Positions 7,002 to 12,911 of a DNA stretch of 19,639 nucleotides are shown piece after piece. The notes under the pieces are model-generated. The model saw only the letters and a program-made list of their open reading frames with translations. It did not search any database and was not told where the DNA came from. Each line of letters starts with the position of its first letter. The stretch's first letter is position 1. The translations under genes were made by a program, and so were the position numbers. Source of the stretch: JAVZJR01 sp964435235 (GTDB taxonomy: Archaea; Micrarchaeota; Micrarchaeia; Anstonellales; Bilamarchaeaceae). The stretch is taken from positions 1 through 19,639 of the forward strand of contig CAYSXZ010000046.1 of assembly GCA_964435235.1 (NCBI GenBank), in the 5' to 3' direction.

Positions 7002-8252
7002 ATGAAGATTCTAAGAGATGTTCTAAGAGAAATTGAACCAACGCAGAAAGAAGCAGATGAGATAAAAAAGCTCGCGGCCTCCTTGATAAAACTGCTAAAA
7101 GAGTATGAAAAAAAGAGAAAGATCCTACTTGCTGGTTCTGTTGCAAAAGGGACGTACCTCCGAGATAGCGCAGATGTAGATATTTTTATAATGTTCAAGG
7201 AAAGGCTGCCGAAGGAAGAGATGAAGAGGGAAATCGAAGAATTGATGGCTAAGGCATTTCCAGGCACGGTTTACCAAATGAACTACGCCGAGCATCCCTA
7301 CATCCGCTTTCACATAAGTGGAAGAAGGGTAGACATGGTACCTGCATACGAGATGAAAAAAACAGAGGAAAGACTTACTGCTGTAGATCGTTCAGTGCTG
7401 CATACAAAATATATATTGAAGAATCTGAAAAAAAGCAAGAGAGAGGATGTCCTTTTGTTGAAGCAGCTGCTGAAGGCAAACGGGCTTTACGGTGCTGAGA
7501 TAAAGATCCAAGGGTTTTCCGGATATCTATGTGAACTGTTGATCATAAAGTACGGTAGCTTTTCAAAACTTATAAAAGAGGCTGCAGGATGGAAACTGCC
7601 GCTAATCATCGATTTGAAGAAATACTACAAGCCCAAGGATGCAGAATTACTGATTAAGAAATTTAATTCCAAATTTGTAGTTATTGACCCTACAGATAAG
7701 AACAGGAATGTTGCAGCCGCTCTTTCAGAAGAAAATTTTAAGAAATTCGTGTCGTTGGCGAGAAGATTCTTGAGGAAGCCATCGAAAAACTTATTTTTTA
7801 GGGAGGAGAGCTTCGACGAGAAGATTAAAAGGGCAAGCAAGCATGGCAAAATCATTCTTATAAAATTCAAAAAGCCAGACGTTGTAGACGACGTTCTTTG
7901 GGGCCAGCTGAAAAAATTTATGAGAATGCTTGAAGATGCGCTGGCAGATTTTGTTATTAGGGGTATAATTGCGGATGCTAACAGAGAAGTGCGCGTTGCA
8001 GTCATTGCGAAGAATGATGTAGCAGGGGGCGTGGTAGAAAAACAAGGCCCGCCAATCAAAATGAAAAAGCATGTCGAGAGCTTTAGAAGGGCGCACAAAA
8101 ATGATAAGATAATAAAGCGCGGAGGAAGGCTTATTGCCTTAGTAAAGACACCGAAGAAAAAATTAAGGGATGCTGTGCTGGAGTTTATCAAGGAGAATTA
8201 TGAAAAATTCAGCCACCTTCCTTTGAAAGAAGCATCTGCTGAATTGCTCTAG
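7002..8252 (+). CDS. cca: CCA-adding tRNA nucleotidyltransferase (archaeal class I)
   Basis: 416 residues from the ATG at 7002. The enzyme adds or repairs the CCA end of tRNA without a nucleic acid template. The nucleotidyltransferase signature is LLAGSVAKGTYL (42-53) followed by SADVD (56-60) and the third carboxylate at Asp111 in RRVDMVP; QMNYAEHPYIRF (92-103) is also typical of archaeal CCA enzymes. The frame is open upstream to 6894, but those residues do not resemble the family N-terminus and the TATA spacing points to 7002. The tRNA-Glu gene in this window ends without CCA, so this enzyme is needed. The last 44 nt overlap a minus-strand acyltransferase remnant. Confidence 0.93.
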   Translation: MKILRDVLREIEPTQKEADEIKKLAASLIKLLKEYEKKRKILLAGSVAKGTYLRDSADVDIFIMFKERLPKEEMKREIEELMAKAFPGTVYQMNYAEHPYIRFHISGRRVDMVPAYEMKKTEERLTAVDRSVLHTKYILKNLKKSKREDVLLLKQLLKANGLYGAEIKIQGFSGYLCELLIIKYGSFSKLIKEAAGWKLPLIIDLKKYYKPKDAELLIKKFNSKFVVIDPTDKNRNVAAALSEENFKKFVSLARRFLRKPSKNLFFREESFDEKIKRASKHGKIILIKFKKPDVVDDVLWGQLKKFMRMLEDALADFVIRGIIADANREVRVAVIAKNDVAGGVVEKQGPPIKMKKHVESFRRAHKNDKIIKRGGRLIALVKTPKKKLRDAVLEFIKENYEKFSHLPLKEASAELL

Positions 8253-8427
8253 ATGACCATTCAACAACTGAGAAAAGGAATGCAATAAAGAAAATAGATA
8301 CGCCGGTGTATCCGATTATGCGGAGAGATTGATCCGGATCAAATTCGTAGATCAGATGAAATCCAACTATAAGAGCTATAGCAATCGTCCTTGCAACGTC
8401 CAACCAAAGAAGCCGTTCTTCCGGCAT
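8209..8427 (-). pseudogene. Truncated acyltransferase-3-like gene (N-terminal stump)
   Basis: A 72-codon ORF whose first 55 or so residues look like the start of the membrane acyltransferase-3 (OafA/YrhL) or related DUF1624 families: RLLWLDVARTIAIALIVGFH, with a histidine in the first membrane helix, then IIGYTGVSIFFIAFLFS, comparable to the family's GxxGVxxFFxxSGF. Those families have roughly 350 residues and about ten helices; here the frame stops after two. The last 14 codons are the antisense of the 3' end of cca, so they are not original sequence. The ATG at 8427 overlaps the yjbQ stop as TGATG. I read it as a decayed gene, though a small two-helix protein cannot be ruled out. Confidence 0.5.
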
Positions 8428-8813
8428 CAAATCATCTTTACTATTACCCTTCTTTTTCTTGGTCCATCAAGTTCAACGAGCATTATCCTCTGCCACGTCC
8501 CAAGCTGAAGTTTTCTATTCTCTACTGGAACTACGAGAGAGGGAGAGATGAGTGCACTGAGCAAGTGAGCTTCTGCATTGTTGTCTATGGAGTTGTGCCT
8601 CCAGCTTCCCTTAGCAAGCTTCGAAAAGAATTCCTCGTAGTCCGATTTTATGTTTGGCTCGAACTCGTTGATTATCACAGCAGCGGTTGCATGAGGAACA
8701 AAAACAAGACATGCATTTCCCTGCCCTATTCGCTTTTCGACCCCTTCTGTTATGTCGACAACTTCCACCCTTTTTCTCGTCTCGACAAAAAATTCAGAAT
8801 TCAATTCGATCAC
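8427..8813 (-). CDS. yjbQ: YjbQ/UPF0047 family protein
   Basis: 128 residues of the UPF0047 (YjbQ) family, small beta-rich proteins; Escherichia coli YjbQ has a weak thiamine-phosphate synthase activity, but the true role is unsettled. Conserved features are VPHATAAVIINE (about 39-50), the HNSIDNNAEAHL block (about 73-84) with the family's histidines, and LGTWQRIMLVELDGPR near the end. The length is close to normal. The start is GTG at 8813, 5 nt after the pyrI stop; no clear ribosome-binding site is present, so translation may be coupled to pyrI. Its stop overlaps the ATG of the acyltransferase stump. Confidence 0.88.
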   Translation of the reverse strand: MIELNSEFFVETRKRVEVVDITEGVEKRIGQGNACLVFVPHATAAVIINEFEPNIKSDYEEFFSKLAKGSWRHNSIDNNAEAHLLSALISPSLVVPVENRKLQLGTWQRIMLVELDGPRKRRVIVKMI

Positions 8814-8818
8814 TACAG

Positions 8819-9253
8819 CTACACAAGTTCTTCAGCCTTAAACAATCTTTCGCAATAATAGCATCTATAACCGCCATCCTCCTTTACGAACTTCTGTTGA
8901 ACATCGCTCTCGCTCTTTGTTATGCAATTCGGATTTGGGCAAACACCAATCCCCTCGAGTCTTTCAGGAAGACTGACAGTATACTTCTTCTTTACCTTCC
9001 CGCTCTCAATTATGTTAACGGTTGCATTTGGTGAGATTAGCGCTATTATGTTCGCCTCTTTTTCAGTCACAAGCTTTTCCTCTATTTTAACGATGTCCTT
9101 TTTACCCATTTTCTTACTTGGCACGTTCACAACGAGCGCGACCCTGTAAGGATAAGTTTCGCTTATGCCAAGAATCTTCAACACCTTTGCACCGAATCCA
9201 GCCTGGATGTGATCAACAACAGTTCCCTTTTCTATTACATCTACCGTCAGCAT
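8819..9253 (-). CDS. pyrI: Aspartate carbamoyltransferase regulatory subunit
   Basis: 144 residues, matching PyrI, the subunit that binds nucleotide effectors (CTP, ATP) and joins catalytic trimers into the allosteric ATCase holoenzyme. The N-terminal allosteric domain shows GTVVDHIQAGFGAKVLKILG. The C-terminal zinc domain has four cysteines, C105 and C110 (CPNPNC) and C131 and C134 (CYYC), as expected. The length is normal. The ATG at 9253 follows pyrB after 4 nt. The AGGTGATGG ribosome-binding region contains the pyrB TGA stop, so the two genes are probably translated together in the fixed ratio the complex needs. Confidence 0.96.
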   Translation of the reverse strand: MLTVDVIEKGTVVDHIQAGFGAKVLKILGISETYPYRVALVVNVPSKKMGKKDIVKIEEKLVTEKEANIIALISPNATVNIIESGKVKKKYTVSLPERLEGIGVCPNPNCITKSESDVQQKFVKEDGGYRCYYCERLFKAEELV

Positions 9254-9257
9254 GCCA

Positions 9258-10151
9258 TCACCTTCTTAGAACGTAATCTATTACCGCCATCCTGAGCGGA
9301 ACACCATAATGCGCCTGCTCGAAGTATCTTGCTTGCGGCATCTTGTCTATCTCTGGGTCTATCTCGCTAACCTTCGGCAAAGGATGGAGTATAGCAAGGT
9401 CCTTCTTAGTTCCCTCAAGGTCTCCCTTTTTCACTTTAAATTTCTTCATTATGCTCTGCGCCTCGTACGGGTCGGCGAATCTCTCTGCCTGTATCCTGCA
9501 AACATAGAGAACATCTGCATCTTTGAATTCCGGCTCATTCTTTGTAGTTACATTCAATCCAAATTTCTTTTCGACCTCAACAAGATAGTTGGGGTCCATC
9601 TCAAGCCCTTTCGGTGAAATGAGCGTTATATTCGCATCGAACATCGCAAGCCCGTAAACGAGCGACCTCATCGTTCGTGCATGCTTTAAATCGCCGAGAA
9701 GAGTTACATTAAGTCCGCCTATCTTCCCCTTCATTCTCCTTATTGAGAAAAGGTCGATAAGTGTTTGAGTTGGGTGTTGGTTTCCTCCATCTCCCCCATT
9801 TATCACCGGCTTCCTGCTCATATCAGCCGCGAGCCTCGCAGAGCCTTCCTTCGCATGCCTTACAACGAGAATGTCTGCATAGCCCTCTACGGTTTTAATC
9901 GTATCAGAAAAACTCTCTCCTTTCTTAAGGGAGCTCAGTTCTGGAAGAAAATCAACGTACGTCATCCCAAGTCGCATGGCTGCGGATTGGAACGAGAGCT
10001 TTGTCCTCGTAGAAGGTTCGAAAAATAATGTGGCTATTATTTTTCCTTTTAAATCGATTTTCTTTTTTCCATCCGCAATAGAATCAGCCAGATCCAAAAT
10101 CTCTTTCACATTCTCCTTTGTCAAATCTCTTATAGAAATAAGATCCACCAT
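9258..10151 (-). CDS. pyrB: Aspartate carbamoyltransferase catalytic subunit
   Basis: 297 residues. The enzyme condenses carbamoyl phosphate with L-aspartate, the committed step of UMP synthesis. Active-site motifs are in place: FFEPSTRTKLSF (43-54, carbamoyl phosphate binding), the 80s loop KKGESFSDT (77-84), VRH (97-99), HPTQ (126-129), and HPLPKVSEID (256-265, aspartate side). The length is slightly shorter than the common 305-310. The ATG at 10151 follows GGTG with a spacing of 5. It heads a minus-strand set pyrB-pyrI-yjbQ and is divergent from tmk; the two share a 62-bp promoter region. Confidence 0.97.
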   Translation of the reverse strand: MVDLISIRDLTKENVKEILDLADSIADGKKKIDLKGKIIATLFFEPSTRTKLSFQSAAMRLGMTYVDFLPELSSLKKGESFSDTIKTVEGYADILVVRHAKEGSARLAADMSRKPVINGGDGGNQHPTQTLIDLFSIRRMKGKIGGLNVTLLGDLKHARTMRSLVYGLAMFDANITLISPKGLEMDPNYLVEVEKKFGLNVTTKNEPEFKDADVLYVCRIQAERFADPYEAQSIMKKFKVKKGDLEGTKKDLAILHPLPKVSEIDPEIDKMPQARYFEQAHYGVPLRMAVIDYVLRR

Positions 10152-10213
10152 CTCAACACCACATGATATTACAGCTCAAGGTTTATATTTATTTTCTCTC
10201 TTGAGTCTCACTC
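10152..10213. promoter_or_regulatory. Shared divergent promoter of pyrB and tmk
   Basis: One AT tract serves both directions. On the plus strand TTTATATT (10182-10189) is at -32 to -25 of the tmk ATG, which fits a leaderless mRNA. On the minus strand AATAAATATAAA (plus-strand 10182-10193) would start pyrB transcription near 10160, giving a short leader that holds the GGTG site. The tract is bracketed by an inverted repeat, CTCAAG (10175-10180) and CTTGAG (10200-10205), a possible operator. Confidence 0.5.
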
Positions 10214-10783
10214 ATGGTCGGTAAGTTAATAGTGCTGGAAGGCATAGACGGATGCGGAAAAGAGACTCAAATACGACTCCTAAAGGAAAGTATGAAATTT
10301 ACTACATACAAATATCCTACAGATGATTTTGAGATACTAAACGAATACCTAGAAAAGAGCGTAACTCTCGATCCAAAGGCGGTCTTCTTCCTTTTCCTTG
10401 CAGATATAGCAGAAGGACAAAATCCCATACACAACGATTTGAAAAATGGGAAGACAGTCATACTAGATAGGTACGTATTTTCTACAATCGCATATGAACT
10501 CGGTGCGATAGGTTACGATAATGCAAAAACGATTATCGAAGCTGCCGGTTTCCTAAAACCGGACAAGGTTATTCTTCTCGACATCTCTCCTTCGGTCTCG
10601 CAGGAGAGAAAAAAAAGACAAAAGGAACTCGATAGATACGAAGAGGATATAAAATATTTAGAGAAAGTAAGATTAGATTTCATAAAACTTTACGAGGATG
10701 GTTTTTTTGCAAAGAAGTGGTACAAAATTGATGCTACCAAGGACATCAGTTCGATTAATAAAGAGATACTGAAAATAATCTAA
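10214..10783 (+). CDS. tmk: Thymidylate kinase
   Basis: 189 residues; phosphorylates dTMP to dTDP for DNA synthesis. The P-loop is LEGIDGCGKETQ (8-19). Further landmarks are KYPTD (33-37), the DRY motif (85-87, in VILDRYVFSTIAYE) that binds dTMP, and a basic LID segment near 137-147 (ERKKRQKELDRYEED). It is slightly shorter than typical Tmk (about 200-210) but looks complete. The ATG at 10214 has no Shine-Dalgarno site; a TATA box 25-32 nt upstream suggests a leaderless transcript. The tRNA-Glu gene begins 9 nt after its stop and may be transcribed from within or through tmk. Confidence 0.95.
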   Translation: MVGKLIVLEGIDGCGKETQIRLLKESMKFTTYKYPTDDFEILNEYLEKSVTLDPKAVFFLFLADIAEGQNPIHNDLKNGKTVILDRYVFSTIAYELGAIGYDNAKTIIEAAGFLKPDKVILLDISPSVSQERKKRQKELDRYEEDIKYLEKVRLDFIKLYEDGFFAKKWYKIDATKDISSINKEILKII

Positions 10784-10792
10784 TCTTGTTTT

Positions 10793-10910
10793 GCTCCGTT
10801 AGTCTAGCCCGGTCAAACGCATTACGGTGTAGATTCGTCTACAACGGAATGCGGTTCAAGGACACCGGACTTTCACTCCGGTAACTCGGGTTCAAATCCC
10901 GAACGGAGCA
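10793..10910 (+). tRNA. tRNA-Glu (anticodon TTC), interrupted in the D-loop
   Basis: Acceptor stem GCTCCGT (10793-10799) pairs with ACGGAGC (10903-10909), with discriminator A10910 and no encoded CCA. D-stem GTCT (10802-10805) pairs with GGAC (10860-10863). Anticodon arm is CCGGA-CTTTCAC-TCCGG with anticodon TTC at 10872-10874. Variable region is TAAC, and T-arm TCGGG-TTCAAAT-CCCGA. With the extra 43 nt removed (10817-10859) the D-loop is AGCCCGGTCAA, the usual form for archaeal tRNA-Glu, and the mature RNA is 75 nt. The insertion falls at about position 21/22. The 3' end lies 4 nt from the stop of the convergent gene. Confidence 0.93.
10817..10859 (+). other. 43-nt intron-like insertion in the tRNA-Glu D-loop
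   Basis: The segment separates the D-loop from the 3' strand of the D-stem. It folds into one long hairpin: CGCATT (10818-10823) with AATGCG (10848-10853), a middle part with CG/CG and two purine mismatches, then GTAGA (10829-10833) with TCTAC (10838-10842) closed by a TTCG loop (10834-10837). TCAA occurs at both junctions (10813-10816 and 10856-10859), so the exact splice point is ambiguous by up to 4 nt. I could not draw a perfect canonical bulge-helix-bulge by eye, so the splicing motif would be a relaxed one. Confidence 0.8.
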
Positions 10911-10914
10911 TCCA

Positions 10915-11904
10915 CTAATTTTGTGATTTCACGCTCACGGATGGAAACCTAATAACTACCCCTCTTCCTAGCGAGTTTTCATTTGTTTCTTTCTTAGAAT
11001 CCTCTAAATCTTTTAGAATACGCCCAATTTCTACCAAACCATCGTCTCTTTCGAGCGCATTACTAATTCTGTTTAATAATTTGTATAATTCATCCTTTTC
11101 GGAAATACTCCCAATAGCGTTTGCCAGTCTTTCATTCAGTTTCGTTATGTTATCTACCAGATTATCGCTTAGTAGATTGAATCTTTTTCCGAATTTTATA
11201 GATTTTATAATTTTCCCATCAAGCGCTGAGAATATTCCAATTATAGTCTCTCTTATCTCTCTACTATAATACCTTTTCAGTCCATTTAGACCTCGAGTCA
11301 AAAATACTTCTATCATATTATCATCGGCTGCGGAATAAATCTCTGCAACCTTTTCATAGATATTCCTCTTGTGCAGTAAACCATACCTATTTAGCGTTGC
11401 TATCATTCCTATACATCCATCTATCGAAGCCTCCAAGACATGGAGTCTCGCATATGTTTTTTCCTTTCTTTTCAAATCCCAACTGTCTATAATTTTCAAT
11501 GTGGTGCAAAGTACCGGAGCTATACTTTTCCTTTGCCCTTTTGCTCGGGCCATCTTTCCTATCGTTTCTATGAGTTCAACATAATCATCTACCGCTTCAG
11601 GATTTTTATCAAGGAATTTTTCAAGCAGTTTAATTGAATGGCGGTATTCTTTTTCGAGTTCTTTTTCTGGAAATTCTCCTTCCATATTCTTTCTAGATGC
11701 TCGGCCCATTCTTTCTTTAAATACTGCTTCTAAAAGTGCGCGTGCTTTTTTTTCAGAATAATCCTTTTCCGCTTCTCTATCGCATCTTTCGTGATACTTC
11801 TTTAGCTCGTTTAAGAGTTTCCATATCCCTTCATTTATTCTATCCTTCTGTCGTTTATTTTCTGCATCCATTGCAGTATTTTTTCTAAAATAGGTTATTT
11901 TCAT
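10915..11904 (-). CDS. Unrecognised helical protein
   Basis: I do not recognise this protein. From the ATG at 11904 it has 329 residues; an ATG at 11919 is also in frame, but a TATA box at 11927-11934 lies at -30 to -23 of 11904, so 11904 fits a leaderless mRNA. It is soluble, with no signal peptide or membrane segment. Residues about 10-90 are highly charged and likely helical or coiled (KKYHERCDREAEKDYSEKKARALLE). The rest alternates helices with hydrophobic spacing, somewhat like an armadillo/HEAT-type helical array, and ends in a Ser/Val-rich tail. Three cysteines are present, with no metal motif. It is convergent with tRNA-Glu and divergent from the ribosomal operon. Confidence 0.75.
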   Translation of the reverse strand: MKITYFRKNTAMDAENKRQKDRINEGIWKLLNELKKYHERCDREAEKDYSEKKARALLEAVFKERMGRASRKNMEGEFPEKELEKEYRHSIKLLEKFLDKNPEAVDDYVELIETIGKMARAKGQRKSIAPVLCTTLKIIDSWDLKRKEKTYARLHVLEASIDGCIGMIATLNRYGLLHKRNIYEKVAEIYSAADDNMIEVFLTRGLNGLKRYYSREIRETIIGIFSALDGKIIKSIKFGKRFNLLSDNLVDNITKLNERLANAIGSISEKDELYKLLNRISNALERDDGLVEIGRILKDLEDSKKETNENSLGRGVVIRFPSVSVKSQN

Positions 11905-11926
11905 GTTAATATATTGCATGAAACAT

Positions 11927-11934
11927 TTTATAAA
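11927..11934 (-). promoter_or_regulatory. Putative TATA box of the helical-protein gene
   Basis: TTTATAAA (palindromic) sits 23-30 nt ahead of the ATG at 11904, ideal for a leaderless transcript, and too close (8-15 nt) to the alternative ATG at 11919. It is the main reason for choosing the shorter start. Confidence 0.5.
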
Positions 11935-12002
11935 TTAAGAGATCATGATTTTATGTTAATGGCCGTAGATCGATTTAACCGATGCTTGCGAGCACCCGTC
12001 AA

Positions 12003-12191
12003 TTTATTTTTAAATGTTTCTCTTTAGAATTATCCTACGCATATTATATTACTAAATATGTAAATATGCTTTTAGCAGATACATCGCCGAACACCCTAAG
12101 CCTTGTCTTAGGATTCGACGAGAAGAAAAAGGATTTGCTCATCATTCCAATTAAAGAGCTGTCCTAAAGAATGCTACAAAGAGGTAGTTAT
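12003..12191 (+). promoter_or_regulatory. Promoter and leader region of the ribosomal operon
   Basis: Several TATA-like stretches are present, near 12004-12015 (TTTATTTTTAAA) and 12041-12050 (ATATTATATT), so start sites near 12035 or 12070 are possible. That gives a leader of about 120-155 nt before rps17. In it CCTAAG (12095-12100) and CTTAGG (12107-12112) form a 6-bp hairpin with a 6-nt loop. The rps17 binding site AGAGGTAG is at 12179-12186. Confidence 0.4.
12066..12167 (+). CDS. Possible 33-residue leader ORF before rps17
   Basis: A short ORF from ATG 12066 (also open upstream to an ATG at 11982). The peptide MLLADTSPNTLSLVLGFDEK and its continuation to IPIKELS has protein-like composition but matches nothing I recognise. 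It ends 24 nt before the rps17 ATG. No Shine-Dalgarno site precedes it. In many archaea the gene before rps17 encodes an RNase P protein (Rpp29), which this is not. It may be a real small protein, a regulatory leader peptide, or chance. Confidence 0.25.
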   Translation: MLLADTSPNTLSLVLGFDEKKKDLLIIPIKELS

Positions 12192-12494
12192 ATGGCAGAA
12201 GAATGTAACGACAAAAAATGCTTCAGGCATGCAAAGCCAGCGGTTAAGATAAGGGGAGAGCGAGTGATAGGGAGGGTAGCGAGTACGAAGGGAAAGAACA
12301 CCGCAATAATCGAGAGAGACATAACAAAAAAACTTACAAAATATCAAAGGTTGGCTAAAGAAAAGTCGAGAATAGCGGCACACAACCCCCCATGTATAAG
12401 CGCTTCTGTAGGGGACACTGTGCTGATAGGTGAAACAAGGAAATTGAGCAAGACAAAGGCTTGGACTATTATTGAGGTAATAAAAAGTAGGTAA
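12192..12494 (+). CDS. rps17: 30S ribosomal protein S17 (uS17)
   Basis: 100 residues; a primary 16S rRNA-binding protein of the small subunit body. The archaeal pattern is clear: an N-terminal CNDKKCFRHAKP segment, the OB-fold strand VIGRVASTKGKNTAIIERD, then SRIAAHNPPCISASVGDTVLIGETRKLSKTKAW, the most conserved part. The ATG at 12192 is chosen because AGAGGTAG lies at 12179-12186; the frame is open to 12171, without a binding site. First recognised gene of an operon in archaeal spc order. Confidence 0.96.
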   Translation: MAEECNDKKCFRHAKPAVKIRGERVIGRVASTKGKNTAIIERDITKKLTKYQRLAKEKSRIAAHNPPCISASVGDTVLIGETRKLSKTKAWTIIEVIKSR

Positions 12495-12511
12495 AGGTAA
12501 CGGTGATTTTA

Positions 12512-12910
12512 ATGAAAGGACTGACTGGAAAGGTTGTGAAAACGCTTACAATGGGTTCACAACTTCCTTGCACAGACAACAGCGGTGCGAAGATAATAGG
12601 TATAATAAGCGCTATCGGTTTTAAGGGAAAACGAGGAAGAACGCCGCATTTAGGTGTCGGAAATATTGTGATAGCCTCGGTAAAACGAGGAAAGCCAGAT
12701 ATGGTTAAGAAGGTTGTAAAGGCGCTCATAGTCAGACAGAAAAAAGAATACCGGAGGCCGAGCGGTATTAGAATTGCATTCGAGGATAACGCAGCAGTTT
12801 TGGTTACAGACGACTTCCTTCCAGTAGCCACAGAAATTAAGGGCGTAGTCGCGAAGGAAATTGCAGAAAGATTCCCCAAGGTTGCTGCTATCTCTTCAGG
12901 GGTTGTTTAG
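12512..12910 (+). CDS. rpl14: 50S ribosomal protein L14 (uL14)
   Basis: 132 residues; binds 23S rRNA at the subunit interface near the factor-binding site and contacts eL19-type proteins. The sequence contains the five-stranded barrel with CTDNSGAKIIGIISA (about 22-36), a KRGKPDM loop and RPSGIRIAFEDNAAVLV (about 87-103), which is typical of L14. Length normal. The ATG at 12512 follows GGTGATTTTA; the in-frame GTG at 12503 is part of that binding site and is rejected. Confidence 0.97.
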   Translation: MKGLTGKVVKTLTMGSQLPCTDNSGAKIIGIISAIGFKGKRGRTPHLGVGNIVIASVKRGKPDMVKKVVKALIVRQKKEYRRPSGIRIAFEDNAAVLVTDDFLPVATEIKGVVAKEIAERFPKVAAISSGVV

Positions 12911-12911
12911 T

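Noticed and set aside
7625..8191. 188-codon open frame antisense to cca
   Set aside because: Low-complexity Ser/Leu/Phe translation with no motif; the sense strand encodes the CCA enzyme.
10813..10863. Canonical bulge-helix-bulge splice motif at the tRNA-Glu insertion
   Set aside because: I tried pairings with bulges at TCA, CAA and AAA; none gives a 4-bp central helix with two 3-nt bulges without mismatches. A relaxed motif remains possible.
11960..12000. Small hairpins such as GCT-TGCG-AGC upstream of the ribosomal operon as a terminator or RNA gene
   Set aside because: Stems are only 3-4 bp and no T-run or known RNA fold follows.
11982..12065. Longer form of the ORF before rps17, starting at 11982
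   Set aside because: The first 28 codons span the TATA-like promoter elements and have no binding site; only the 12066-12167 part is kept, at low confidence.
12503..12511. GTG start for rpl14 at 12503, and similar GTG starts at 15237, 15742 and 17164
   Set aside because: In each case the GTG is part of the GGTG(A) ribosome-binding site of the ATG 9 nt downstream.
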